Counted from the first letter of the stretch, positions 1 through 11,452 are shown. The stretch: 64,000 bases of DNA from Hyparrhenia diplandra (GCA_015847255.1 JADLZK010009295.1:186001-250000), one strand, 5' to 3'. The notes: generated from the letters alone by a model not told the origin. Numbers and translations: made by a program.

Positions 1-245
1 ACTAGGGGGCAATAGTTTAGGGACTTATATAGCTGCTTTTATAGTTTGAGCAAAAGAGGCCGAAGTGTGAGGATCTTGGGTGCATTTTACTCTTTTTTTA
101 AAAAAAAAGACTGGAGCTTTATATTTGGCTTAAACTAAAAAACAGCTCTAGCTAGAATTTCTTTGTTTCATCATGTAAAAAAAACCATTTGGTAAAACAG
201 TTTCTCCTCGCTAACGAATATAATGAAATATTACCAAACACGTTT

Positions 246-470
246 CTAAAGAGTCGATGAAGTCAGTATCGATCTGTCTATTTGGTAGTTCAACCATATA
301 TCTATATCACTCGAATTTTGCTGGCTTTTGATTTCTGGAGCACTTGGAAGGGCTAAATCACTCATATTTCTTAATACCACAATTAACGCGGTGATACAAC
401 CATATCTATATTCTCTCATCACAAGAGTTTTACAACACACAAGCAAAATTTAAACAAAAACATATATACT
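246..470. repeat. Left copy of a duplicated block (partner 52855-53045)
   Basis: The stretch from about 318 to 460 (ttttgatttctggagcac... to ...gcaaaatttaaacaaaaaca) matches 52855-53045 with a few substitutions and small indels. In the right copy it abuts the 3' flank of an intact secreted-protein gene. Here that continuation only resumes near 3420, after GC-rich sequence and a solo LTR. It marks the edge of an older duplication. A short minus-strand reading frame is shared by both copies, but I see no start context or domain and do not call it a gene. Confidence 0.7.
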
Positions 471-794
471 TGTAACGAATAACAAATGATTGGGATCGCC
501 GCCGTCGAACGGATGCATCGAAACTAGTATTCCGGCTCCGGCGGTTGCGGGAAGCCTATGAGGGCGTCCCCCAACCTGAAATCATCCGGTCCGACCTCCG
601 TCCGACCACCCCCTCGCAGCGGGCCGGCCCAAGACGACGGACGATAGCGGTGGCGGCGACGACGGCGACGGCCGGAACCCTAAGCGCGCCGCGGCAGGGG
701 GGGGGGGCAGCAGCGGGGGGCGGGGGCATCGCGAGGAAGAAGACGGCGTCGTCATGGGCCGGCCCATGGCGAGGAAGAAGGCGGCCCGCCCCCG
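471..794. other. GC-rich non-coding stretch with no supported gene
   Basis: Very GC-rich from about 490, with long G runs near 700. Reading frames occur on both strands by composition only, without recognisable domains. It is absent from the paralogous position at 53045, so it was inserted on this arm or lost on the other. The solo LTR interrupts it: the same GC-rich sequence resumes at 3062. Confidence 0.5.
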
Positions 795-3061
795 TGAAGG
801 GTGGAGATGGTGGACTAGAGGGGGGGGTGAATAGTCCTTTCTAAAAATAATCGCACCGGCAAAACGAAAACTAAAAGGAATTAAACTTATCGGTCTAACG
901 AAGACTTCACCCCTCTATCTATGACTCTAAATCACCTCACAAAAGATCCTACACAAGAAGAGTGAGGTGACAAGCCTAGCTTGAGCTCCTAATCAATTCT
1001 AATAAGCACAAGCACAAAGCCCCTAAGCTCACTAGATGCACAATGGACAAGGCAACACACGCCTAACCCAAAGGCTCAAATTACTTAGCTACACAAACTA
1101 AGCAAAGTAACTAAATAAGCTACACAAGCTAGAAAGTTACAACAACACTACTCAAGCAAGCACAAGATATATATAACAAAGTAAATGCGAAGCTTGTGAG
1201 TGAGAATGCAAACGACCGTGAAGAGTGGACACAATATGACACCGGTGATTTTTTACCGAGGTCTCGGGAAGCTTGCCAACTTCCCCCTACTCCTCGTTGT
1301 GTCGACCAACACTTTGATGGTTCCACGGTTTGGCAATTCACCCACTTGATGATTCGCAAGCAAATGGCCGGTGCCAAATCCCACGGTGGGAGCTCGCAAG
1401 AATCACTCACAAGATGGGGATCTACGAACCAAGCCCTCAGAGGGCACCGCAAGAACCCACACCCAAGTGTGGTAACTCAATGACACGCTCCACTAGAGTT
1501 GCTCTTCATGATCCCCGCGAGGTAAGCATGAACCTCTCACAAATCCTCCTTCGTGCTTCAACGAAGTCTCTTGCCACCAAGCGAGTCTAGGGAGATGGCA
1601 ACCTCTAAGAGTAACAAGCACACCGGCTTGCAACACGATCACCTAGTGCCACATGATGCAAACTCTCAAAGCAATCACACTAGAATCGCTTACTCACTCA
1701 AACGGATGAACACTATCAAGTTAGAGTGAGTGGAAGGGCTCTCAAGCACCACAACACAAGCCACATAGGCTCAAGTGTGCTTAGCACCCGAAACAAGTCG
1801 GGTAGGTGGTGTATAAAAAGCCCACACAAAGAAACTAGCCGTTGGGGCAAAACAATTTTGCTCGCTGGCCGACCGGGCGCCGGTCGAAAAGTCGCCCGCG
1901 TCCAGGTCAGGCGTCCCGTCCACAGCCGGACAAGCCCCACCAACGGCTACTTCGCTTCAAATCCTTCACGATCATCCAGATTGACCGGACGCACCGGTCA
2001 CCGATCGGACGCGTCGAGGTTGAAGAAACGTCCATCCCGGACCTTACATCGAACTCGATCGGACGCCCGGCCCGGCCGGACGCGCCCGGTCGGTTGTCCA
2101 AAGCGTCCGGTCGGTGAGAAATAGCAGGTCGAGAAGTCGTTGCGTCGTCGTTTCTTCACCGCCAACTTCCGCACCATGCTACCCAACAAGTATACCAACT
2201 TGAGCACGAGGGATAGCATGTTTTCTTCACGAACTTGCATCCGGCGCAATAGAAAATAGATGTTTCATTTTCTCAAAAGCGCCGAATCCCGCCTTGCAAG
2301 CTCGGCGGGAGGATGAGCGGTACCCAAACCCAACTCAATCCTACAAACACCTCCGCCTTTACAAAAGTGCCAACACCACCAAGTGAACATCTCCAAGTGC
2401 ATGTGTGTTAGCATTTTCACAAACATTTTCAAAGGCGAAGTTAGCTCTTGTTCTCACCACACCACTCAATCCTAACACATCGCAAAGTTAGATCGCACAA
2501 GTGGCACTAGATGATCGATATGCAAACCAGTTTGCCCCTCTTGATAGTACGGCCATCTATCCTAAACCTGGTCATAAACTTCTCTAAGCTCCTCATGACC
2601 GGTGAAATGAAATTCCCTATAGGTTATACCTTTGCCTTGTGCATTTCCATTCCGCTCCATCTCCAAGTGCCGATGCAACACATGCACCAACACGATCAAG
2701 AATGATATGATCCACTTCATATCATCACATGACCTTCTTGGTCCATCGATCTTGACCTCACTTGCTCTTCACCGTTGCGTCGGTCCGTCGGCGCCAAGTC
2801 TTGCCCAAGCTTCACCGCCTCGCGGTCCATCACTTCACTGCCTCGACTTGCCCTTCACACTTGCAACCGGTCCATCAAGCCAAGCCTTGTCTTGATCTTC
2901 ACCGCCTTGGTCATATGACTCCATGTCATGTCTCATATGCAATAAAGCTCCTTCATTGCATCATCACATGTGAACTAATTTCCTGTGTATTATCTCAATC
3001 ACACATTATTAGTCCACCTAATGTTGACACTCAATTACCAAAAACCACAAGGGACCTTTCA
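795..3061 (-). mobile_element. Solo LTR of an LTR retrotransposon, with target-site duplication
   Basis: The 2267-bp unit starts TGAAGGGTGG and ends GGGACCTTTCA, so it has TG...CA ends with related termini. It is flanked by CCCCCG at 789-794 and again at 3062-3067, which I read as a 5-6 bp target-site duplication. No protein frame longer than about 130 residues occurs inside, and there is no gag or pol homology, primer-binding site or second LTR. Read on the minus strand it opens TGAAAGGTCCCTTGTGG, a terminus I associate from memory with abundant grass LTR elements. A small non-autonomous element is a less likely alternative. Confidence 0.75.
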
Positions 3062-3414
3062 CCCCCGCCCCTGGGTGGATGACGCGTCGGGTCCGACCAG
3101 GGCGGACGCTAACACGCCTTGTCCCCAACTAGCTATTTAATTTTTTTTCCGAAGAAACTAGCTATTTAGTTAGTTAGATCTGACGTGACAAGTAAAAAGT
3201 AGGAGAGAGTAGTCACTAGCGATGTAGCCCAAGAACATGTGAGAGAAGCATGTGGGTCTAGTAGTGTAAAATAGTCTTCTTTCTTGTCTTTCACATCCAC
3301 ATCAGCTGACTAAGTAGCTAGTACTAGCTATTACCATTGCGGATGCCCTGAAGAGACCGAAGCACACGTTTCCATGGCTGTTGTGAGTTTTTTTTTCTTT
3401 TCCTCTTTGGTGAC
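3062..3414. other. Intergenic, no gene seen
   Basis: Continuation of the GC-rich host sequence to about 3130, followed by AT-rich sequence with a repeated actagctatttaa motif at about 3127 and 3160. No coding or RNA signal was recognised. Confidence 0.5.
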
Positions 3415-3419
3415 TTGGC

Positions 3420-3960
3420 TATTGTGAGTTGTGAATGCAGACCATGCATGCATGAGACGACGATGGCTGTTCATCTACTCGTTTCAGCCTGCTTAGCCGT
3501 ATTGTGGCTTATTTTCCCTCACAAAACACTTATGGCAGTACATGACCGCCATGGTGGGCAGCAGCTTGTTGGCATCGGGGATGGTCTTCATCTCTGCTTG
3601 GCGCCCTTGACGAAGTTCTTTGTCGACCTCGCCCATCCACGAAAGCAGGTCGTACACGTGCTCCACCTTGCCGTCGTCGCCAACGGCGGCGGTGGCCCTA
3701 ATCCCCGCCAGCTTCTCCTTCTTCTTGTTCTTGTCGGCCGGCGAACTCCACTGCCTAGTCCACGCACTTGCCCACCAGCTTGTACTTGGTGCCATCGGCG
3801 CGCCGCGGTTTCGGCGAGCAAGGACCGGAAGTTGGCCAATGGCCACCATGAGCTCCGTGGCCGCGCCGATGACCCCTCAAGGCACGCCTGCCGTTGAAGG
3901 TCCCGCTTTGCGGGGAGGAGGAGTCATAGCAGTGGCGCGCGATCACCTCTCGCATCACCT
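3420..3960 (-). pseudogene. Broken copy 1 of the secreted four-cysteine protein gene (intact copy at 53173-53823)
   Basis: The minus strand is alignable with 53061-53650. The 3' flank (gttgtgagttgtgaatg) and the segment around the conserved VGDDGKVE motif and the KLLPTMAVMY-like end are recognisable. Frame changes break the reading frame in the middle, and the 5' part coding for the signal peptide is absent beyond 3960. Nothing suggests it still makes protein. Confidence 0.8.
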
Positions 3961-4220
3961 GTTGGGCATTGGCCCATTGCGGCTAGCCCTAAAGGCCAGA
4001 ATGGGCCAAAATTGTGGGCCTTTTCGGCCAGACGGCCCAGCAAAGCTGCACGCCTTGGCCTTCTTCAACCTCACATCCTCACTTTTCGCCTCGATGGCCG
4101 CGCCGCTCACTCACTCATTGCTTGCCCGACCCGCATTTGAGAGGCGGGGGTACTAGTGGTGCTCGGCCGGAGAGCACCTAGGGACGGCCACCCAAGCTCG
4201 CCCTATAGGTCGGGCGCGCC
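3961..4220. other. Spacer between two broken gene copies
   Basis: No gene recognised. It contains GGCCCA-type repeats (gggccaaaattgtgggcc) and a CG-rich tail. It lies exactly where the 5' half of broken copy 1 would be expected. Confidence 0.4.
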
Positions 4221-4720
4221 TCACGGGTACATGACCGCCATGGTGGGCGGCGGCTTGTCGGCACCCGGGATGGTCTTCATCTCCGCCTAGCAGCCCTTGG
4301 CGAAGTTCTTTGTCCACCTCATCCATCCACGAAACGAGGTCGTACACGTACTCCACCTTGCCGTCGTCGCCCAACGGCAGGCCGTGGCCCCGCGACTTCT
4401 CCTTCTTCTTGTTGCCGTGGCGGCCGGCGAACTCAACGGCTTTGGTCCACTTGCCCCACCCGGCTTGTACTTGGTGCCATCGAGCTGCCGCAGCCTCGGC
4501 GAGACAGGACAAGTTGGCGGGCTTGGCCACCATGAGCTCGTGGCAGCGCCGATGACGACCCCGGCTTCGCCGCCGTTGAAGGTCTCGGCTTGCGGGAGGA
4601 GGGAGTCATAGCATGATGGCGCGATCACCTCGGCATCACGCCCGGAGGGCTGCAGCGACCCGGAGGAACTCTAGTGCGGCAGGGCAAGCCGGAGGGGAAT
4701 TAGGTGCAGGAACTACAGCC
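4221..4720 (-). pseudogene. Broken copy 2 of the secreted four-cysteine protein gene
   Basis: The minus strand aligns with the mid and 3' parts of the intact gene at 53173-53823, including the motif VGDDGKVEYVYDLVSW in frame. The C-terminal part is frameshifted, a base is lost before the lysine-rich segment, and the 5' signal-peptide part is displaced to about 10360-10440 on the far side of a gypsy retrotransposon. It is dead as a gene. Confidence 0.8.
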
Positions 4721-4724
4721 ACTA

Positions 4725-5079
4725 TGTCACGTTCCAATTAGACAATGGATCGATAACTTGATTTCACAAAGGAAATCTCTCAAGAATAGCATGAATTGGG
4801 GACGGAAATGGAGTAAGGCTGGGATGAATAGCAATTGGGTAGGGGGAATCGAGTTCTATTATGTCATCACCGGCAACAAGTCATTCTGGCGCTTTATATA
4901 TCTAGCGCATCAACCGACTAAGGCGGCATCGAGGCCGGCTAAGCAACCAATCGCCTAACAACCCAGCTCGCTACCGATAGGTGGTCCCACGATGTCGGTT
5001 TTTGATTCTCCTCTTGCGGATAACCTTCGGCCTGCGCATAGCATCTCCTTCTTGGTGTGCTCTAGCATAGGTCCCGACA
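4725..5079 (-). repeat. 3' LTR of the gypsy element
   Basis: Begins TGTCACGTTCC and ends GTCCCGACA. It aligns over its whole length with 9979-10338. It carries a TATA-like tttatatat near 4895. The element reads on the minus strand, so this is the downstream LTR. Confidence 0.9.
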
Positions 5080-5100
5080 TTCCCTCCTCCTCAAAATCCG
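5080..5100 (-). other. Polypurine tract of the gypsy element
   Basis: On the minus strand the bases before the 3' LTR read as an almost pure purine run (TTTTGAGGAGGAGGGAA). This is where plus-strand DNA synthesis of a gypsy element is primed. Confidence 0.75.
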
Positions 5101-5353
5101 GCTTGACCCCAAGTTGGGCAATCTGAAACGTCGACGCAAATCCTACGCCTCTTCCTATGTACCACGGCTCCTTCGAGTGATCTGACCATTGCACCTGAAT
5201 TTGCGACAATGTAGAAGCTCTCTTGCGCACCATTCGAGTACCCAAGAATTGGACTGGATGAACTGCTTCCAGTGGGTCATCTGGAATTGTTGATATATAA
5301 TCTATTGCCAATGCCAAACTTGGAACATGCTTCTTAAGTTGAGATGTGCACAA
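5090..5353 (-). pseudogene. Gypsy integrase C-terminus with chromodomain-like segment
   Basis: The minus-strand frame includes VQFLGTRMVRKRAS and IQVQWSDHSKEPW, matching the pattern of the retroelement chromodomain (x-LxxR-(8-10)-QxxVxWxxxxxxxxTWE). The expected TWE is altered (PWYIG), and the frame is open but detached from integrase by a stop. Chromodomains at the integrase C-terminus are typical of chromoviruses, which this element probably is. Confidence 0.65.
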
Positions 5354-5457
5354 CAGGGTGAATCTTGCAATCAGAGGGTAGATCTAGGTGATAGGCAACC
5401 TGACCAACTCGAGCTAAGATTGCAAACGGCCCATAATACCGATAGCTGAGTTTGTGA

Positions 5458-6626
5458 TTACCTTTGGAGCATCGAGGATTGTATGTATGGCTGTAGCCTT
5501 AGGTACACTTGATCACCCACAGCAAATTCTTTTTCTCTTCTATGCTTGTCAGCTTGATGCTTCATACGCTGCTGAGCTCTTGACAGTTGATGCCTAACAA
5601 CATCTTCCAGCAGCTTCCTCTCCACTAGCCAATCCTCAATATCAGGTGCATGAAGATGAGCATCACTGGATATACCAAAGTGTCGAGGTGGGTGGCCAAA
5701 AAGGACTTCAAAAGGAGATAGCCCCAGTGTGAATGATAACAAGTATTATACCAATATTCAGCAATTGGTAACCACTTATGCCACTGCTTAGGGCAAGCCT
5801 GGACACTGCATCTTAGAAATCCTTCAAGGCATTGATTCAATCGCTCTGTCTGTCCATCAATTTCTGGGTGATAGGAGGAGCTCATCAGTAATTGTGTGTC
5901 AGTCAAAGTAAACAATTGCTGCCACACTGCATTAGTGAAGATCCTATCTCTGTCAGAGACCAACTGTTGTGGTAGACCATGGAGCTTGTACACACTGTCC
6001 ATATAAGTTTGAGCAACTTACAGAGCAGTGTATGGATGAGCCAAGGGAATGAAATGGCCATACTTGCTAAATTTATCAATCACTACCAATATAGTGTCCC
6101 ATCTATTTGATTTAGGCAACCCTTCTACAAAGTCTAAGCATACAGTGTGCCAAGCCTGATCAGGCACAGGCAGGGGTTGTAAAAGACCAGCTGGGTTACA
6201 GTGCTCCACCTTGGCTTGTTGACAAACCTAACAGGCTGCAATGAACAGCCTAATGTGTTCTCTCATTCCAGGCCAACTAAAAATCTTTCTTATTCTGTAA
6301 TATGTTGCAGTGAACCCTGAGTGACCCCCAATCCTAGAGTTATGCACAGCTTGAAGAATATGCTGATGAGCAAGCTTATTAGCCCCCAACCAAACCCTGC
6401 CATGATGTCTAATTAGCCCATCATGCACTGAGAATGCTCCTTTGTTACCTCCAGCCAACTGTAATTCTTCTAGGAGTTGTGCTGCTTTTGAATCCTCTTG
6501 GTATCCTTCTTTGACTTTTTTCAATCCATACTGGCTGACAAACTGAGATAGGTAAGATGCCTTGCTCAGTATGACATCTTGACAGAGCATCAGCTGCCAA
6601 ATTTGTTGATCCCTGCTTGTACACAA
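5458..6626 (-). pseudogene. Gypsy integrase remnants
   Basis: Three minus-strand frames together show the integrase order. An N-terminal H-H-C-C-like zinc region with GGHSGFTATYYRIRKIF and WPGM comes first, interrupted by a TAG inside the Cys pair near 6228. The catalytic core follows with LDFVEGLPKS and LVVIDKFSKYGHF (first Asp), SDRDRIFTNAVWQ (second Asp) and YHPEIDGQTERLNQ (Glu). A tail with PFEVLFGHPPR ends it. The DDE residues are visible but lie in different frames. Confidence 0.85.
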
Positions 6627-6663
6627 TTTTATACTGCAGGTCCATCAGTTTAAACAAGGCCTT

Positions 6664-6894
6664 CTACTGTAATTTTGTTTGAATTCTCTGTTCAGTCAAA
6701 TGCAGTAGGCTTCTGTGATCAGTTTTAATCAAAAACTCCTTATGCAACAAGTAGGCTCTCCACTTCTCAACAGCCAACATAATAGCCATGCATTCCTTCT
6801 CATAAGTGGAGAGAGCCTGATTCTTTTTACAAACGGGCTTGCTCAGGTATGCTAATGGATGCCCATCTTGCATGAGTACTGCTCCAAAACCCAA
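6664..6894 (-). pseudogene. Gypsy RNase H remnant
   Basis: The minus-strand frame contains MGFGAVLMQDGHPLAYLSK, STYEKECMAIMLAVEKWRAYL and TDHRSLLHL, the signature of the gypsy RNase H domain. It is separated from reverse transcriptase by a frameshift near 6900. Confidence 0.85.
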
Positions 6895-6920
6895 ATCACT
6901 GGCATCTGTTCACAAAAGGC

Positions 6921-7973
6921 TTAGTGAAGTCTGGCAAATCCTAGTATAGAGATTGTATAAGAGCCTCTTTTAGCTGCTGAAATGCTTGTTCTGTTATAGA
7001 AGTCCAGACAAATGGCACACCTTTCTTGAGCAAATCTGATAGAGGTCGACTGATCAAGCCATAATGTTTTACAAATTTCCTGTAATAGCTGGTCAAACCC
7101 AAGAAGCCTCTTAATTCTTTTTAAATTGGTTGGTCTTGGCCATTTTGCCACAGCTGCCACCTTTGAAGGCTCAGTTGATACTCCAGCACCAGAAATAGTA
7201 TGGCCCAAGTATTCTACTTCACTCTGGGCAAATGAGCACTTGGAGAGCTTGATGTAATATTTGTTCTCTCTCAGAATTTTGAACACTTGCTCCAATAACA
7301 ATAAATGCTCAGGGAGAGTCTTGGAATATATAAGTATGTCATCCATGAAAACAATGATTCCTTTTCTGAGCAGGGATGCAAATATGATATTCATAATCCC
7401 TTGGAATGTTGTTGGGGCATTAGTGAGCCCAAATGGCATCACCAAGAACTCATACAACCCATTATGTGTCTTAAATGCAGTCTTGTGAGTATCACCTGGT
7501 TTGATGCAAATCTGGTGATATCCTGCCCTGAAGTCCAATTTAGAAAACCATTTGGCTCCTGCCAATTCATCTATCAACTCTTCCACGATTGGCATTGGAT
7601 GTTGATTTTTGATTGTTTGGGCATTGAGGTGTCTATAATCAACACAGAACCTCCAAGACCCATCCTTTTTCTTGACCAAAAGAACAGGTGAGGCATATGG
7701 ACTGTCACTGTTCTTGATAATTACACTCTGCAACATTTCAGCTAATTGCCTCTCAGTCTCATCCTTTTGGGCTAGAGAATATCTATAGGGCCTAATATTC
7801 ACTGGTTGAGCACCAGGTAACAGTTGGATACTATGATCAAAAGGCCTTGGTGGGGGTAAGGAAGATGGGTTCTTGAACAGGTCAGCATAAGCATCAAGCA
7901 ACAGCTGTAAGTCAGGTGGTTGTGCACTGCCTTGAGATATCTCAACAGTATGAATCATTGACTCTTCTGGCAT
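6921..7973 (-). pseudogene. Gypsy reverse transcriptase remnant
   Basis: A 350-codon frame shows the Ty3-type polymerase motifs: PYASPVLLVKKKDGSWR, VDYRHLNAQT, KLDFRAGYHQI, MPFGLTNAPTTFQ, and the catalytic box as FMDDILIYS (the YxDD position reads F-M-D-D). The frame degrades after the LGHTISG region, where the thumb and connection part is frameshifted. Minus strand, between protease and RNase H. Confidence 0.92.
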
Positions 7974-7989
7974 TTCAGCATCTTGCAGT

Positions 7990-8430
7990 CTAAATTGGAC
8001 ACAATGGGTTACAGCTTGTCTTTTTCAGCAGCCCCCTAAGCCCTTCTTTAGAAACTCTAGCACACTTGGATAGATCAGATGTAAGCCCATGTAATTCCAC
8101 CCTCTTGCCATCTAAAGTGAATCTCATCACTTTTCTTGCCCAATGCACCCACATGGGACTGCATTGTTCTAACCAATCTTGCCCCAATATCATGTCAAAA
8201 CATCTTAATGGCAACACCCCAACAGTTGATGTGAATGTATGGCCTTGAGCAGTCCACTGTAGGTTCTGAACTTTCTACTGACATACCATTGGACTGCCAT
8301 CTGCAGCCACAAACTGAGTTGTATTGCAATGAGTCAGTGGTAACTTGAGCTGCTGGGCCAAAAAATCACTGATGAAGGTACCCACACCGCCGAGTCAATC
8401 AAGATGAGAATCTCCAGCTTTCCCACTTGA
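7990..8430 (-). pseudogene. Gypsy aspartic protease remnant
   Basis: The minus strand shows FDMILGQDWLEQCSP, the conserved ILGxDWL box of gypsy proteases, and farther upstream an ILIDS segment near 8395 that would be the active-site DSG, here followed by a frame change. It lies between the gag zinc knuckle and reverse transcriptase as expected. Confidence 0.7.
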
Positions 8431-8559
8431 CCATGAATCTTCATTGTCCTCCTTCTAATCGGGGTGAGGATTCATCATGACTGACTACCATCACACCCTC
8501 TTCAGCTGGCATTTCCTCCTCTTCGATTAGATCATTATCAGATTCTTCAAGGGCATCCA

Positions 8560-9706
8560 ATATCTCTTCAAGCATATGAATTGGTATTTGAGCTGGACAC
8601 TTGTGATTTCTCTCCCATTTACCTCCACACTTGAAGCATAGGCCATTCTTCCTTGTAAAATCTCTTAGTGCAGTAAGCTTATCCTCTTCACCTTTACCCT
8701 ACACCACTTTGTGCTTTTCTTGATCACCAGCTTCAAACTTGTCTCCAGCTGCTCTATAATTGTGCTTGAGGAAGTCTCTCCCCTGTGCCTTTGCTCGGCC
8801 CTTGCTGAGCTCTTCTTCTTGCAGACAAGCCAAGGTACTAGCCGTGAGCACATCCTTCGGCTGATGTAGAGTAATAGCTGACCGAACCTCATCCTTCAAC
8901 CCTATCAAGAATCTGTTCACAAAATATGTGTCATCATATCCATCGTTGTACAAGATCAACCCATGAGCCAACTGCTCGAATTCCAACTGATATTCCAGAA
9001 CCGAGCCTTTCTGCCTGAGATTCTCAAACTGAGTAAGCAATAGTTGATACTGGCCCCTATCAAATCGTGCCATCACCATCTCACATAGTGTTCCCCAATC
9101 AGTTACCCGAGCCTTCCTCTGCACTGTCTGGAGCCAAGATGCCATGGCGCCTTTGAAGTTGAGGGCGGCAAAGCGGGTCTTCAACGCCGGGGAGACAGCA
9201 TATACCTCGAAATACATTTCACAATATCACGCCATAAGCGGGATTGTCACCATCAAAGCGGGAAACTCAATCTTAGGGAAGGGTGGGGATCGGGTGGGTG
9301 TCGCAACAGGGATCATCAACAAGAACAATCGGTGGAGACAAAGAAACAACGGGAGGAACAAGCGTACCCCAAGCATGACCTGCGGCCGGGTCCCTAGGAG
9401 CCCGCCGCGGTCCCCGCCAGGGCCCTTGGCCCGCTCCCCGTCCATCGAAGGTGTGCTTGAGGGCGACCTGGGAGCCGCGTTGAGGTCGACGTCCTTCAAC
9501 ACTGGTACAACTTGCGGCGCAGATGTGGACACCAAACGCGATTCCAGGGAGTCCACCCTTGTCGCCATGAAGTTGATCCGATTGGTGACCGCATCTAGTG
9601 ATGTCTTCGTACCTTCGGCTCGTTCGCGCAATTTGCCGAACGCCTTGTCTGTGGACGTCTGCCACGCGCCCATGGCATTGAGGGAGTCCAGCGTGTTCTG
9701 CATCAT
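8560..9706 (-). pseudogene. Gypsy gag remnants
   Basis: An N-terminal frame (9227-9706) with a coiled-coil-like heptad stretch is followed in another frame by the retrotransposon gag core (ALNFKGAMASWLQTVQRK; YQLEFEQLAHG). A zinc knuckle lies near 8590-8650 (CFKCGGKWERNHKC). Frameshifts separate the pieces. Confidence 0.8.
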
Positions 9707-9963
9707 GTCCTAGAAGCCAGCGAATTGCTTGGACATGGTCTCGAACTTTGCTACAAGATCTTCCACCGACTGCGCCATCGCTCACAGAGTCTTGGTGGGC
9801 TTCTTCGAGGGTGCCAGTCCGTTCTTCTCGCACCTTGCTTGCTGCTACCTCGATGTTGTCGTCCCTCGCGCCAACCCTGAGCGGACCGATTCCTTCACCG
9901 CGCAGATGCAGGACCAGTTCCTCCGCTGGGGATTACGGATGTGATTCACCGCCGAACAACCGG

Positions 9964-9978
9964 AGAGCTGATACCAAA
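9964..9978 (-). other. Primer-binding site next to the gypsy 5' LTR
   Basis: The minus strand reads TTTGGTATCAGCTC directly after the 5' LTR. TGGTATCAGAGC is the usual complement of initiator tRNA-Met in plant elements; here the last bases have drifted. Confidence 0.7.
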
Positions 9979-10338
9979 TGTCACATTCCAATTAGAGAAC
10001 GGACGATAACTCGATTTCACGAAGGAAATCTCTCAAGAACAGCACGAATTGGGGACGGGGAATGGAGTAAGGTTGGGATGAACGGCAATTAGGCAAGGGA
10101 ATCTAGAGTTCTGTTATGTCATCACTGGCAACAAGTCATTACAACGCTTTATATATCCAGCGCATCAACCGACTAAGGCGGCATCGATCCAGCTAAGCAA
10201 CCAACCACCTAACAACCCACCGCTACGCCCGACAAGGTGGTCCCACGATGTCAGTGTCCGATTCTCCTCTTGCCAGATAACCTTCAGCCTCTGCATTGCG
10301 TCTCCTTCTTCAGTGTGCTCCTAGCATAGGTCCTGACA
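9979..10338 (-). repeat. 5' LTR of the gypsy element
   Basis: Begins TGTCACATTCC and ends GTCCTGACA. Full-length partner of 4725-5079 with many substitutions and several small indels. Confidence 0.9.
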
Positions 10339-10343
10339 CGCTG

Positions 10344-10445
10344 CCTGAGCGTTCCCTGGTGCAGCCGCGGCTGCTGCTTCTGTCGTCGTGAAGGTGGCGG
10401 CGGCGGCGACGATGAATGCAACGAGGCAAATTGCTGGTACTCAGG
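10344..10445 (-). pseudogene. Displaced 5' (signal-peptide) piece of broken secreted-protein copy 2
   Basis: The sequence gctgctgcttctgtcgtc and gacgatgaatgcaacgagg matches the 5' coding part of the intact gene near 53710-53785. It is the part missing from the copy at 4221-4720. A gtgcag motif occurs on both sides of the transposon, so the junction is not a simple 5-bp-duplication insertion. Confidence 0.7.
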
Positions 10446-10636
10446 GATCAAACTCAAGTTTATTATTTCTTAGAAACCAGTCATAATACGCATATCTCAA
10501 AGCAGCAGGGCTAATATAAAGACACCCCAGCCGTTTCCCTGGCCAGGCTTTGCTCAAAGCTTTGGAGTCTGGATGGGACTCGCTTAATTGTTGCAGTCAA
10601 GCAATTCACGGAACTACTACAGCCATATAGTAACTA

Positions 10637-10899
10637 CTCCCCTCAATTCCAAATTATAAGTCATTCTAGAATTTATGAAAGTCAAAAGCATCTCAACTTT
10701 GACCAAGTTTATATAATAAAATAATAACATTTATGATATAAACTAAGTATCATTAGATTCTTTTTTATTACTTATATTTTCATAATATACCTATGTGATT
10801 TCATAAATCTTTGTAATTATTTCTATAATTTTGGTCAAACTTGAGATCTTTGACTCTTTTAAGATTCTTGGAATGACTTATAATTTGGAATGGAGGGAG
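10637..10899. mobile_element. Stowaway-type MITE
   Basis: A 263-bp AT-rich element with terminal inverted repeats ctcccctcaattccaaatta and its complement taatttggaatggagggag. It is flanked by TA on both sides (10635-10636 and 10900-10901), as expected for Tc1/mariner-mobilised Stowaway elements. No coding capacity. Confidence 0.88.
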
Positions 10900-10901
10900 T
10901 A

Positions 10902-11452
10902 GAAATTAATTCTCATTCTGACATGTGTTATACGTTTTAACTATCATACACAAAAGAGGAGAGCCTGCTGCTGAAAGTGTTTAACGCTGAGATTGTACTA
11001 AGCTGTGTCTAAAGGTTATCATGTTACATGCATGTCAAATTGTTACTTGTACTTTTGTCATAACCAGGAGTCGAAAGATGATGAAACTTTTACCTATTAT
11101 TGTTCGCAGTCTACTGTATAAAAAATAATAAAGACTACATGGTGAATGGGATGGCCCCAGAAAAGATTTTGAAAAAGGAAAAAGAAAAACTGCAAGAACT
11201 ACATGGGATGGGCCCAGGAATGATTTTTAAAATGGATCCCACAAATGATTTTTAAAAAAGGGAAAAAAATAAAAAAATGCAAGAGCTACGTGGGATGGGC
11301 CTAGAGATGATTTAAAAATAGAAAAAGGAAAAATAACAGAGTGGGATTTGTAGGAAAAAAAAAAAAAAAAAAAATCAGATAGGAAAAAAAAAAAAAAAAA
11401 AAAAATCCGAGTGAGATTTGAAGGAAAAGAAAAATAGGAAAAAAAAAAAAAA
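10902..11452. other. A-rich intergenic with repeated ggatgggcc and gatttg units
   Basis: No gene. The segment acatgggatgggcccaggaatgattt recurs with changes at about 11145, 11200 and 11290. Near 11337 and 11407 are two copies of a gagtgggatttgaagg-like unit, each beside a poly-A run, resembling the T-arm end of the adjacent tRNA gene. Confidence 0.5.

Larger units (their letters stand above)
4725..10338 (-). mobile_element. Degenerate Ty3/gypsy (chromodomain) LTR retrotransposon, minus orientation
   Basis: Two LTRs of about 355 and 360 bp bound an internal region that reads, on the minus strand, gag - protease - reverse transcriptase - RNase H - integrase - chromodomain, the gypsy gene order. 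All frames are interrupted by stops and frameshifts, so it is not autonomous. The LTRs differ at many positions by eye, so the insertion is not recent. The expected 5-bp target duplication is not seen: cacta at 4720-4724 versus cgctg at 10339-10343. A piece of the interrupted host pseudogene lies on each side. Confidence 0.92.

Noticed and set aside
545..844. Overlapping GC-rich reading frames on both strands
   Set aside because: Composition-driven, low complexity, no domains, and interrupted at 795 by the solo LTR boundary.
7261..7691. Plus-strand frames opposite the gypsy reverse transcriptase
   Set aside because: Shadow frames of a coding sequence on the other strand.
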